A stretch of 64,000 nucleotides of DNA from contig OZ244055.1 in assembly GCA_965214975.1 (NCBI GenBank), positions 558,001 through 622,000 of the forward strand, in the 5' to 3' direction. This stretch comes from JAJEBT01 sp965214975 (GTDB lineage: Bacteria; Pseudomonadota; Alphaproteobacteria; MPNO01; UBA830). A program made the translations under genes and the position numbers. A model generated the notes under the pieces. It saw only the letters and a program-made list of their open reading frames with translations. It was not told the DNA's origin and ran no database searches. This document shows positions 52,833 through 61,385 of this stretch, in pieces; position 1 is the stretch's first letter; the number at the start of each line of letters is the position of its first letter.

Positions 52833-55208
52833 CTACGCTTCCGCGGCGTCGCGCTCGGCCACCAGCCGGAAGATGCGTTCGGGCGTGGCCGGAAGCGTCG
52901 TGATCTCGAGGCCAAGCGCGTCGGACACCGCGTTCGCGACGCAGGCGGGCGCGCCGATGGTGCCGCCCTCGCCGAGGCCGCGGAAGCCGCCGAGCGTGTC
53001 CGGCAGTTCGGCCTCGACGTGGAAGACCCCGATCTCGGGAACCTCGGACGCCGACGGCACGACGTAGTCGACCAGACTCGCGGTCAGAAGCTGGCCGTCC
53101 TCGTCGTGCACCACCTCTTCCAGGAGCGCGACCCCGATGCCCTGGGCGACGCCGCCATGCGCCTGCCCGTCGGCGATCAGCGGGTTGATGATCCGGCCGC
53201 AGTCCTCGGCGACCACGTAGCGCCGGACCGCGACCTGGTAGGTCTCGGGATCCATCTCGATCAGGCACATGTGCGTCGCCGACGTGGTGGTGCCCAGAAA
53301 CGGGTCGTAGACGCGGGTGGCCTCCAGGTTGTCGATCTCGTCGCGCAGTTCCTTGGGCACGCGCCCCATGTCGGAATAGAGCGCGCGGGCGAGATCCCGG
53401 ATGCGCATCGACCGGTCGGTGCCCTTGACCCAGACGTCGCCGTCCCCGGTCTCGAGATCCTCCTCCCCGGCCTCCAGAAGATGGCTGGCGACGCGGAGGA
53501 TCTTCTCGCGCACCGTCTGCGCGGCGAGCGTTCCGGCGCCCGCGCCGAACACCGCCGCGCGGCTCGCGTAGGTGCCGGTGGTGTGGCTGACCGCGGCGGT
53601 GTCGCCGAGCACGACGTCGACGTCCTCGACCCGCACGCCGAGAGTCTCGGCAACGACCTGGGCGAGCGTGGTCTCGACGCCCTGGCCCTGGCTCGTGAGC
53701 CCGAAGCTCGCCGTGACCGCGCCGGTGGAATCGACGGCCACGGTCGCGGTTTCCGTTCCGGTGTTGATCGGCATGCCGGGAGCGACCGCGATGCGCGAGC
53801 CGACGCCGGTGAGCTCGGCGTAGCAGGCGACGCCGATTCCCGCCCATCTGCCTTCGGCGCGGGCGGCGTCGCGTTCCCGGACCAGCGCGTCGTAGCCGAT
53901 CTCGTCCGCGGCCCGCTGCAGGCAGGCCTGGAAGGCCGCCTTGTCCCACACCAGGCCCGACGCCGCCTTGTAGGGAAACTTCTCGACGAGATTGCGGCGC
54001 CGCATCTCGACCGGATCGAGGCCGAGCCTGCGCGCCGCCATGTCCGTCAGCCGTTCCATCACGAACGCGGAGATCGGCCGTCCGACGCCGCGGTAGGCGG
54101 CGCCGAGGGTCTTGTTGGTGGCGACCGAGCGGACCCGCGCCGCGTAGTTGGCGATCCGGTACGGCCCCGGAAGGAAGCTCACCACCTGGACCGGTTCCAT
54201 GGAGGCCGTCCAGGGGTAGATCGAGTAGGCGCCGACGTCGCCGACGACGTCGGCCCTGAGGCCCAGGATCCCGCCGTCCGCGGAGACCGCGAGCTCGGCG
54301 TCCACGATCTCGTCGAAGGCATGGCCCGTCGTCATCAGGTCTTCCATGCGGTCGCTGACCCACTTGACCGGACGGCCGAGGTCGCGGGAGGCGGCGCAGA
54401 CGACGATCTCTTCCGAATAGAGGGAGGTCTTGGCGCCGAAGCCGCCGCCGACGTCGGGGGCGACGACCCGGACGCGCGGTCCGGGAAGGTCGAACAGCTC
54501 GCACAGCTTGTCGCGGACGATCCCGGGAATCTGCGTCGTGCTGTGGAGCGTCAGCGTGCGCGTTCCGGGCTCGTGCTCCGCCACGGCGGCGCGCGCCTCC
54601 ACGGTCATCGGGGTCGTCCGCGTGAAACGGAACCTCGCCCCGACCACGGCATGGGCGGACGCGAAGGCCTCCTCGACCTCGCCGCGGGCGAAGGCGCGTT
54701 CGGCGAGCACGTTGGACTCGAGATCGTCGTGGAGCCTGGGGGCGCCTTCCTCCGCCGACCGTTCGGGGTCGACGAGCGCCGGCAGGGGCGCGAGGTCGAC
54801 CGCGATCCGGGCCGCGGCGTCTTCCGCGAGATAGCGGCTCTCGGCGACGACGGCGGCAACCGCCTCGCCGACGTAGCGGACCTTGCCGACGGCGACCGGG
54901 GGGATGAAGGTCGCCTGGTAGTTCTTCATCCGCGACGTCGCCCGGTACGGCCGGACGAGGCGGCCGATGTCCTCGCCCGCGTAGACCGCGACCACGCCCG
55001 GGGAGGCGGCGGCCTCCGCCACGTCCACGCCGCGGATCCGGGCATGGGCCCGGTCGCTCCGCCGGAAGGCGACGTGCAGCATGCCGTGGCGCTTGATGTC
55101 GGCGACGTAGCTGCCGGCCCCGGCGAGAAGCCGGGGATCCTCCTTGCGGGTCACCCGCGCCCCGACGAACCGCGGCCGGACGAGGGCGGCGCCGTCGGAC
55201 GGCGTCAT
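52833..55208 (-). CDS. Molybdenum hydroxylase large subunit (xanthine dehydrogenase / CoxL form II type)
   Basis: A 791-residue molybdopterin-cytosine-dinucleotide-binding subunit. It has VGARVTRKEDPRLLAGAGSYV, the Moco region DVGGGFGAKTSLYSEEIVV, AAYRGVGRP (the form II, non-CO version of the CoxL active loop) and the catalytic glutamate in GLGEGGTIGAP. Such enzymes hydroxylate aromatic heterocycles, aldehydes or xanthine rather than CO. The start ATG overlaps the small subunit stop (ATGA). Confidence 0.92.
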   Translation of the reverse strand: MTPSDGAALVRPRFVGARVTRKEDPRLLAGAGSYVADIKRHGMLHVAFRRSDRAHARIRGVDVAEAAASPGVVAVYAGEDIGRLVRPYRATSRMKNYQATFIPPVAVGKVRYVGEAVAAVVAESRYLAEDAAARIAVDLAPLPALVDPERSAEEGAPRLHDDLESNVLAERAFARGEVEEAFASAHAVVGARFRFTRTTPMTVEARAAVAEHEPGTRTLTLHSTTQIPGIVRDKLCELFDLPGPRVRVVAPDVGGGFGAKTSLYSEEIVVCAASRDLGRPVKWVSDRMEDLMTTGHAFDEIVDAELAVSADGGILGLRADVVGDVGAYSIYPWTASMEPVQVVSFLPGPYRIANYAARVRSVATNKTLGAAYRGVGRPISAFVMERLTDMAARRLGLDPVEMRRRNLVEKFPYKAASGLVWDKAAFQACLQRAADEIGYDALVRERDAARAEGRWAGIGVACYAELTGVGSRIAVAPGMPINTGTETATVAVDSTGAVTASFGLTSQGQGVETTLAQVVAETLGVRVEDVDVVLGDTAAVSHTTGTYASRAAVFGAGAGTLAAQTVREKILRVASHLLEAGEEDLETGDGDVWVKGTDRSMRIRDLARALYSDMGRVPKELRDEIDNLEATRVYDPFLGTTTSATHMCLIEMDPETYQVAVRRYVVAEDCGRIINPLIADGQAHGGVAQGIGVALLEEVVHDEDGQLLTASLVDYVVPSASEVPEIGVFHVEAELPDTLGGFRGLGEGGTIGAPACVANAVSDALGLEITTLPATPERIFRLVAERDAAEA

Positions 55209-55684
55209 TTCCGTTCCCTCCGGCCGACGACCTCGCGGACGGCGCGGACGATGTGCCCGTAGCCGGTGCAGCGGCAGATGTTTCCCGAGATGCCGTCGCG
55301 GATCTCGTCGTCGGTGGCGAGCGGGTACTTGCGGAGCAGGTCGGTGACGGTCATCAGCATGCCCGGCGTGCAGAATCCGCATTGCAGCGCGTGGTGGGCG
55401 CGGAACGCCTCCTGCAGCTCGCCGAGCGAATCGACGCTTCCCAGGCTCTCGACGGTCTCGACCTCGGCGCCGTCGGCCTGCACGGCAAGCGTCAGGCAGG
55501 AGCGCACGCTGTCGCCGTTCATCAGGACGGTGCAGGCGCCGCAGACCCCGTGCTCGCAGCCGACATGGGTTCCCGTGAGATCGAGATTCTCGCGGAGGAA
55601 ATCCGCCAGCAGCAGGCGCGGCTCGACCTCGGCGGCATGGCGCGCGCCGTTGACGGTGACCGCGACGGGCATCCTCGCGGTCAC
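55205..55684 (-). CDS. Molybdenum hydroxylase iron-sulfur subunit (CoxS-like)
   Basis: A 159-residue protein with two 2Fe-2S clusters: the plant-type set in HVGCEHGVCGACTVLMNG with the later SCLTLAV, and the hydroxylase set QCGFCTPGML and NICRCTGYGHIV. It passes electrons from the molybdenum site to FAD in the medium subunit. The ATG at 55684 overlaps the stop of the FAD subunit gene (ATGA). Confidence 0.95.
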   Translation of the reverse strand: MTARMPVAVTVNGARHAAEVEPRLLLADFLRENLDLTGTHVGCEHGVCGACTVLMNGDSVRSCLTLAVQADGAEVETVESLGSVDSLGELQEAFRAHHALQCGFCTPGMLMTVTDLLRKYPLATDDEIRDGISGNICRCTGYGHIVRAVREVVGRRERK

Positions 55685-56553
55685 GGCGCCGTCTCCCCGC
55701 GGGCCCGCTCGACGGCCGCCCCGAGGGCGCGGCGCGCCAGAACCTCCGCGAGATGGCGCCGGTAGTCGGCCGAGCCGTGAAGGTCGTCCATGGGTTCCGC
55801 GGCGTCCCGCGCGGCGGCGGCGGCGGCGGCGACCGCGTCCGGCTCCGGCGGGTTGCCGGCGAGGAGTCTCTCGGCCTCCGCCGCCCTGAGCGGCGTGCCG
55901 TGGACGCCGAGCAGCGCGAGCCGGGCCATCGACACCGAGCCGCCGTCGAGCGCGACCAGGGCCGCCGCGCCCGCGACCGCGAAGTCGCCCCGCCGCCGCG
56001 CGACCTCCTCGAAGCCCCAGCCGGTGCCCGGCGGCAGGCCCGGCAAGGTCACCGACACCGCCATCTCGTCGTCGCCGAGCGCGTTCGCCAGAGGGCCGGC
56101 GAAGAACCCGCCGGCCTCGAGCGCGCGTCCGCCCGAGGGGCTCGCGGTCTCGATCACGGCGTCGAGGAGAACCGACATGGCCGGCAGTTCGGCCGCGGGG
56201 TCGGCGTGGCAGAGACTGCCGCCGAAGGTGCCCCGGTTGCGGACGGCGAGATGGGCGACGTGGCGCATCGCGGCGGCGACCACCGGAAACCGCTCGCGGA
56301 CCGCGTCCGACGTCTCGACCCGGTGATGGCGGGCGAGCGCGCCGATGCGCAGCCCGCCGCCCTCCTCGGCGATGCCGTCGAGCCCCTCGATGCCGTTGAC
56401 GTCGACGAAGGTCGCCGCGTCGACGAGACGGAAGTTGAGCATCGGGACCAGGCTCTGGCCGCCGGCCAGGATCCGGGCGCCGCCCCCGGCAAGGGCGTCC
56501 ACCGCGTCGCCGACCGTGGCGGCGCGGACGTAGTCGAACGGGGCGGGCTTCAT
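55681..56553 (-). CDS. Molybdenum hydroxylase FAD-binding subunit (CoxM-like)
   Basis: A 290-residue FAD-binding subunit. The family motifs ARILAGGQSLVPMLNFRL and VAHLAVRNRGTFGGSLCHAD (FAD contact) are present, with the C-terminal CO-dehydrogenase flavoprotein-like domain. It starts at the ATG at 56553, 13 bases after the dioxygenase-like gene, and makes a full hydroxylase with the two downstream genes. Confidence 0.93.
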   Translation of the reverse strand: MKPAPFDYVRAATVGDAVDALAGGGARILAGGQSLVPMLNFRLVDAATFVDVNGIEGLDGIAEEGGGLRIGALARHHRVETSDAVRERFPVVAAAMRHVAHLAVRNRGTFGGSLCHADPAAELPAMSVLLDAVIETASPSGGRALEAGGFFAGPLANALGDDEMAVSVTLPGLPPGTGWGFEEVARRRGDFAVAGAAALVALDGGSVSMARLALLGVHGTPLRAAEAERLLAGNPPEPDAVAAAAAAARDAAEPMDDLHGSADYRRHLAEVLARRALGAAVERARGETAP

Positions 56554-56566
56554 CGGAGGCGGAACG

Positions 56567-57499
56567 TCAGCCGCGCTGGATGCCGTCGTAGAGCAGCGCC
56601 TCGCCCATGCCTTCGGCAAGGCACCATTCGGCGAAGTTCTCCGGAGTCGTTTCCCAGCTCGCCGCCTCCCACTCGTCGTCGACCACGTCGGAATCGAAGT
56701 CGTACTCCGCGCCGCCGCCGCAGGGGTTGTGGAAGTACCAGAAGTAGCACGACGAGATCGGGTGGCGGCCCGGCCCGAGCATGGTCTTCCAGCCCTGCCG
56801 GGTCATGCGGTTGCCGCCGCCGAACAGCTCGTGGATCGTGCCGAGCTCGAACGCCGCGTGGTGGAAGCCGCGCTTGCCGGAGCCGGGGTCGAGCAGGAAG
56901 AGGTTGTGGTGGTGGTGCGCGGCGCCGCACCGCGCGAAATACCCCCTTCCGGGATACATGTCCGTGACCTTGAAGCCGAGCCGGTCGACGTAGAACTCCT
57001 TCTGGGCCTCGAGCTCGTCGGTCACGTAGACGACATGGGAGATCTCAAGGGGCCGCGCCCTGTCGATTCTGCGGGCCCGCCTGTTCACGCGCGTCGCCCG
57101 GCCGGGCACGTTGATTTCCTGCTCGGGCGGCGCCACCGGGCGGTTCCGGGTGACGCGGAAGCCGAGGCCGAAGCCGAGCGGGTCGGCGGCGTGGAGGCCG
57201 CCCTCGCCGTCCCGGCGCACCTCGCGGTCCGCGGAAAGCGCCTCTTCCAGCGCGTCGAGGTCGCTTTCGGAGCGCACGCCGAACACGGTCTCGCGGAGCG
57301 TGGCGCCGGCGTCCTCGCCCACCGGCGGCGGGAGCGCGGGGTCGTCCGCCGGGCGCAGCTCGACCACGGCGCCGTTGGCGGCGGCGTAGGAGGGGAGGCC
57401 GCCTTCCGCGCGCTCGAGGCCGAAATCCTCCCAGAACCTCGCCCCCTCCGCAGGGTCGCGCACCCCGTAGACCAGCTTGTCGATTCCGGTGTGGTTCAT
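56567..57499 (-). CDS. Extradiol dioxygenase-like VOC protein, two domains
   Basis: A 310-residue protein with two vicinal-oxygen-chelate domains, the length of type I extradiol dioxygenases. Candidate iron ligands in the C-terminal domain are His155 (ISHVVYVT), His213 or His214 (GFHHAAFEL) and Glu265 (GGGAEYDFDSD). A run of four histidines (AHHHHNLF) lies between. It would open a catechol-type ring; the N-terminal domain lacks ligands, as usual. First in the operon with the molybdenum hydroxylase and MFS carrier. Confidence 0.8.
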   Translation of the reverse strand: MNHTGIDKLVYGVRDPAEGARFWEDFGLERAEGGLPSYAAANGAVVELRPADDPALPPPVGEDAGATLRETVFGVRSESDLDALEEALSADREVRRDGEGGLHAADPLGFGLGFRVTRNRPVAPPEQEINVPGRATRVNRRARRIDRARPLEISHVVYVTDELEAQKEFYVDRLGFKVTDMYPGRGYFARCGAAHHHHNLFLLDPGSGKRGFHHAAFELGTIHELFGGGNRMTRQGWKTMLGPGRHPISSCYFWYFHNPCGGGAEYDFDSDVVDDEWEAASWETTPENFAEWCLAEGMGEALLYDGIQRG

Positions 57500-57576
57500 G
57501 CCGGTTCCTCCTCTTCCGCCCCGGGCGCCAACCTACCGCGTCGGCGCCCGGGATCCAACGGCCGGCGGGCCGGAGG

Positions 57577-59085
57577 TCACCACAGCGCGGCGATGCCGGC
57601 GGCGACGGCGGCGGCGCCCGCGATCCACCATGCGCCGCCGCGCCCGGCACGGCGTTCCTCCGGCCCTGCCGGCGGGGTGCGGGCGGGGGTCCGGCCGGCG
57701 TCGCCGGCCGCCGCGCGCTCGAGCCGGGCCGGGAAGCGCTCGAGAGCGTCGAGGAGGCCGTCGACGGTCTCGCGCATGCGCGCCTCCGGCGCGGTCGCGG
57801 AGCGCATCCACGAATCGACGAGCGGCCGCGCGAGCTCCCACATGTTGACCCCCGGGCACAGGCTCCGCCCGACCCCCTCGGCCACGAGCATCGTCTTCTG
57901 CAGGAGCAGGAGCTGGGGCTGGGTCTGCATGTCGAACCGGCGCGTGACGGCGAACAGCTGGCTGAGCAGGCGGGCGAGCGAGATCTCCCCGAGCGGCAGG
58001 CCGAGGATCGGCTCGGCGATCGCCCGCGCGGCCTGCGCGAACTCGGCCGTCGAATGGTGCGCCGGCACGTAGCCGGCGCGCAGGTGGACCCGTGCGACGC
58101 GGTCGTAGTCTCCCGAGAGGAATCCGTGCAGCATCTCGGCGAGATACCGTCGCGTGGACGGGTCGAGCCGGCCCATGATCCCGAAATCCACCGCATGGAC
58201 CGTGCCGTCGCCGTCGACGAACAGGTTGCCGGGATGCAGGTCGGCGTGGAAGAAGCCGTCGCGGAACACCTGCAGGAAGAACGTCTGGGCGAGGCCGGCG
58301 ACGATCGCCTCGCGGTCGGCGTCCTCGCCGAGCCGGTCGATCGGCGCGGCGTCGATCCAGCGCATGGTGAGCACCCTCCGCCCCGTGCGCTGCCAGTCGA
58401 TCGCCGGGACAGAGAAACGCGGCTCGTCGGCGAGGTTGGCCCGAAGCTCGTCGGCCGCGGCCCCCTCGAGGCGGAGGTCGGTCTCCATCTCGACCGACCG
58501 GGCGATGGTGCGCACGCACTCCACGGGACGCAGGCGACGGGACGCGGGAAGATGGCGCTCGACCAGGCGGGCGAACCAGAGGGCGAGATCGATGTCGCGC
58601 GCGAACGCCTCCTCGATCCCGGGTCGGAGGATCTTGACCGCGACGTCGGTTCCGTCCGCGGCCGTCGCGCGGTGGACCTGCGCGATCGACGCCGCCGCGA
58701 CGGCCTCGTCCCCGAATTCCGCGAACAGCTCTCCGGCCGGCCGGCCGAACTCCCTCTCGATGACGGCGCGCGCCCCGGCGCCCGGGAAGGACGGCATCTC
58801 GTCCTGCAGCGCCGCGAGATCGTCGGCGATGCGCTCGCCCACGAGGTCCGGACGGACCGACAGCGCCTGGCCGATCTTCACGAAACCCGGGCCGAGCGCC
58901 GTCAGGGCCATGCCCAGCCGTTCGCCCGGGCGTCTTCCGGCGACGCCGCGGACGGGCGGAGCGAGCAGCGCCCATGCCGCCGCGCGCAGGAGCGCGCCCG
59001 GCGCGCCGAGCCGCTCGAGCGCGAACGCGGCGTCGTGCCGGGCCAGGGCGCGGAAGACCGCGACCGTCCGCATCAGCTGTCTCAT
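57577..59085 (-). CDS. ubiB: UbiB-type protein kinase-like ATPase for ubiquinone biosynthesis
   Basis: A 502-residue ABC1/ADCK-family protein. The characteristic KxGQ motif (FVKIGQALSVRPD), the A-rich loop AAASIAQVHRA, the HADLHPGN catalytic loop and the DFG segment AVDFGIMG are present, and the C-terminus ends in a membrane helix (GGAWWIAGAAAVAAGI). It extracts or handles ubiquinone precursors. It lies 49 bases after ubiE. Confidence 0.95.
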   Translation of the reverse strand: MRQLMRTVAVFRALARHDAAFALERLGAPGALLRAAAWALLAPPVRGVAGRRPGERLGMALTALGPGFVKIGQALSVRPDLVGERIADDLAALQDEMPSFPGAGARAVIEREFGRPAGELFAEFGDEAVAAASIAQVHRATAADGTDVAVKILRPGIEEAFARDIDLALWFARLVERHLPASRRLRPVECVRTIARSVEMETDLRLEGAAADELRANLADEPRFSVPAIDWQRTGRRVLTMRWIDAAPIDRLGEDADREAIVAGLAQTFFLQVFRDGFFHADLHPGNLFVDGDGTVHAVDFGIMGRLDPSTRRYLAEMLHGFLSGDYDRVARVHLRAGYVPAHHSTAEFAQAARAIAEPILGLPLGEISLARLLSQLFAVTRRFDMQTQPQLLLLQKTMLVAEGVGRSLCPGVNMWELARPLVDSWMRSATAPEARMRETVDGLLDALERFPARLERAAAGDAGRTPARTPPAGPEERRAGRGGAWWIAGAAAVAAGIAALW

Positions 59086-59134
59086 CGGGCGGCCCCTCGG
59101 CGGCGTCCGCGGGGCGGCGGCGCGCCCGCCGGGC

Positions 59135-59875
59135 CTAGGTCACGCGCCATGCGGAGTGGATGCGGACGATGCCGCCCGAAAGCGGCATGTGGGTGACGTT
59201 GCCGAACCCGGCGTCGCGGAGATCGGCGGCCAGACGCTCCGGTCCCGGAAACGCGCGGACGCTTTCCGCGAGATAGCGGTAGGCGTCGCGGTCGCCGGCG
59301 ACGAGGCCGCCGAGTCTCGGCAGCGCGCCGAAGCTGTAGGCGTCGTAGAGCGGCTTGAGAAGCGGCAGCACGGAAGGGCTGAACTCGAGGCAGAGGAAGT
59401 GTCCGCCGACGACCAGGACGCGCCGCGTCTCCGAGAGCGCGTCCGTCCGTCCGGCCACGTTGCGCAGCCCGAAGGAGATGGTGCAGACGTCGGCGCAGCG
59501 GTCGCCGAGCGGCAGGGCCCGCGCGTCGCCGCAGACCCGCGGCGGGCCGTGGAGAACGCCCCGGTCGAGGCGGCGGTCGGCGCCTGTCCGGAGCATGCGC
59601 TCGTTGACGTCGCACAGCACGGCCTCGCCGCCGCGGGCCATGAACGCCGAGGCGACGTCGCCGGTTCCGCCCGCGACGTCGATCAGCCGCCTGCCGGCGC
59701 GGGGGTCGGCGCGGTCGACGAGCACCGACTTCCAGAACCGGTGGAGACCTCCCGACATCAGGTCGTTCATGAGGTCGTAGCGGTCCGCCACGCTGTCGAA
59801 CACGCGCCCGACGAGGCCGGCATGCTCCGCCCGGGACACCTCGCGGAATCCGAAACGCGCGCGATCTTCCTCCAT
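59135..59875 (-). CDS. ubiE: Ubiquinone/menaquinone methyltransferase UbiE
   Basis: SAM-dependent C-methyltransferase of 246 residues. The N-terminal GRVFDSVADRYDLMNDLMSG is the UbiE signature; the SAM site is DVAGGTGDVASAF and the family's ISFGLRNV and LEFS are seen. The start is the ATG at 59875 (MEEDRARFGFREV), with a strongly arginine-rich upstream frame rejected. Operon with ubiB; divergent from mutM, as in many alphaproteobacteria. Confidence 0.96.
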   Translation of the reverse strand: MEEDRARFGFREVSRAEHAGLVGRVFDSVADRYDLMNDLMSGGLHRFWKSVLVDRADPRAGRRLIDVAGGTGDVASAFMARGGEAVLCDVNERMLRTGADRRLDRGVLHGPPRVCGDARALPLGDRCADVCTISFGLRNVAGRTDALSETRRVLVVGGHFLCLEFSPSVLPLLKPLYDAYSFGALPRLGGLVAGDRDAYRYLAESVRAFPGPERLAADLRDAGFGNVTHMPLSGGIVRIHSAWRVT

Positions 59876-60150
59876 GCCGGCGAGGATAGCGCGGGAGGCG
59901 TTCTGCGGCCAGCCCGGAGTTCCCGCGCGGCCGGCGCGCGCGGGAATCCGGAAACCGTCATGTTCCGTGGAATCAACAGGCTGCGGAACGCGGGGCGGAA
60001 CGCCTTCCGGCCGCGGCCCGCCGCCGGCGGCGTTCGCGGGAGGCGGCGACCGGCCCGCCAGGCCGGCCTCCGGCCGCATCCGGCCCGAAAACCTGCTACT
60101 CTCCCGCCGGTCGGACGAGCGAACGCGGGACAGGCCGGCGGGGTTGGCGC

Positions 60151-60984
60151 ATGCCCGAACTTCCCGAGGTGGAGACGGTCCGGAGGGGGCTGGCGGCGGT
60201 TCTCGAGGGCCGCCGGATCGAGAGCGTGGAGGTGCGCCGCCGCGATCTCAGGGTTCCGGTCCCGGAAGACTTCGCCGAGCGGCTTCGCGGGCGGACGCTG
60301 ACCAGCCTCGGCCGGCGCGCCAAGTACCTCGTGGGCCGGTTCGACGACGACACCGTGCTGCTCGCCCATCTCGGCATGTCCGGCCGCATGCTCGTCGACC
60401 GGACGGGCGAGGGGGCCCGGGGCGGCCATGCCGCCCACGTGCATGTCGTCCTGGAGGCCGGAAACGGCACCACGGTCCGGTTCTCCGATCCGCGGCGTTT
60501 CGGCCTGATGACGCTCACCGACCGTTCCGGGCTTCCGGATCATCCGCTGCTTCGCGGTCTCGGGCCGGAACCTCTGTCGGAGAGCTTCACCGGGCCCGTG
60601 CTGGCGGCCCGGCTCGACGGCCGGCGGAGTTCGGTCAAGGCGGCCCTGCTCGACCAGAAGGTCGTGGCCGGCGTCGGCAACATCTACGCCTGCGAGGCGT
60701 TGCACGTCGCCGGGCTGTCGCCGCGCCGCAGGGCGGCGGGCGTGCGCGGGCGGCGCGCGGACCGTCTGGCGGGCGCCGTCCGCTCCGTTCTGGAGGACGC
60801 GATCGCGGCCGGAGGGTCGTCGCTTCGCGACCACGTGGCGCCGGACGGCGAGCTCGGCTATTTTCAGCACAACTTCAGGGTCTACGGCCGTGACGGAAAA
60901 CCATGCCCCGGCTGCGGCGCCGGCGTCAGGCGCATCACGCAGAGCGGGCGTTCGACGTACCACTGCCCGGCGTGCCAGAGATAG
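60151..60984 (+). CDS. mutM: Formamidopyrimidine-DNA glycosylase
   Basis: Base-excision glycosylase/AP lyase for 8-oxoguanine, 277 residues. The N-terminus MPELPEVETVRRGL supplies the catalytic proline and glutamate. AKYLVGRFDDDTVLLAHLGM, the H2TH region (LLDQKVVAGVGNIYACEAL) and the zinc finger with four cysteines (CPGCGAG to YHCPACQR) are complete. The next gene begins inside its 3' end. Confidence 0.97.
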   Translation: MPELPEVETVRRGLAAVLEGRRIESVEVRRRDLRVPVPEDFAERLRGRTLTSLGRRAKYLVGRFDDDTVLLAHLGMSGRMLVDRTGEGARGGHAAHVHVVLEAGNGTTVRFSDPRRFGLMTLTDRSGLPDHPLLRGLGPEPLSESFTGPVLAARLDGRRSSVKAALLDQKVVAGVGNIYACEALHVAGLSPRRRAAGVRGRRADRLAGAVRSVLEDAIAAGGSSLRDHVAPDGELGYFQHNFRVYGRDGKPCPGCGAGVRRITQSGRSTYHCPACQR

Positions 60985-61351
60985 CCTCGCGGGGCGGCGG
61001 CTCGCGCCGTTCGCGGCGGTCGTCGCGCTGTCGCTGCACGCGTCCCCCGCCCCGGCGCAGACCGTCTTCTTCTCGATGATCGACGATCTCCCCGTGGCCG
61101 AGGGGCTTGCCGAGGATCCGGAGAGGGGGTTCGAGTTCGACAGCGTTCACGGCAGCATCGTCACCGCATGCGCGGGCGGCCGCGTCTCGACCGCCGACGT
61201 CCGCCGTTTCTACAGGCGGGTTCTGCCGGCTCTGGGGTGGCAGCCGCGGGGCGGGGGTTACGGACGCGACGAGGAGCGCCTGGCCATGAGCGTCGAGAGC
61301 CGCGGCGGGCTGGTGACGGCCTGCTTTCGCCTGTCCGCCGGACCGTCGTGA
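60890..61351 (+). CDS. Small secreted protein of unknown function overlapping mutM
   Basis: A 153-residue reading in a different frame from mutM, starting at a GTG 95 bases before the mutM stop. About 35 polar, basic residues precede a hydrophobic stretch (LAPFAAVVALSLHASPAPA) that looks like a signal peptide. The mature part has FFSMIDDLPVAEGLAEDPER and DVRRFYRRVLPALGWQPRGG, then MSVESRGGLVTACFRLS; it has two cysteines. I do not recognise the family. A CTG within the hydrophobic stretch is the only later candidate start. Protein identity is moderately sure; the start is not. Confidence 0.6.
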   Translation: MTENHAPAAAPASGASRRAGVRRTTARRARDSLAGRRLAPFAAVVALSLHASPAPAQTVFFSMIDDLPVAEGLAEDPERGFEFDSVHGSIVTACAGGRVSTADVRRFYRRVLPALGWQPRGGGYGRDEERLAMSVESRGGLVTACFRLSAGPS

Positions 61352-61385
61352 CGGCCGGCCTCCCGCCGGCCGGAGGGGCGGCCGG

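Noticed and set aside
55205..56553. True carbon monoxide dehydrogenase (CoxMSL)
   Set aside because: The large subunit lacks the CO-type active loop with the copper-binding cysteine; it has AYRGVGR instead.
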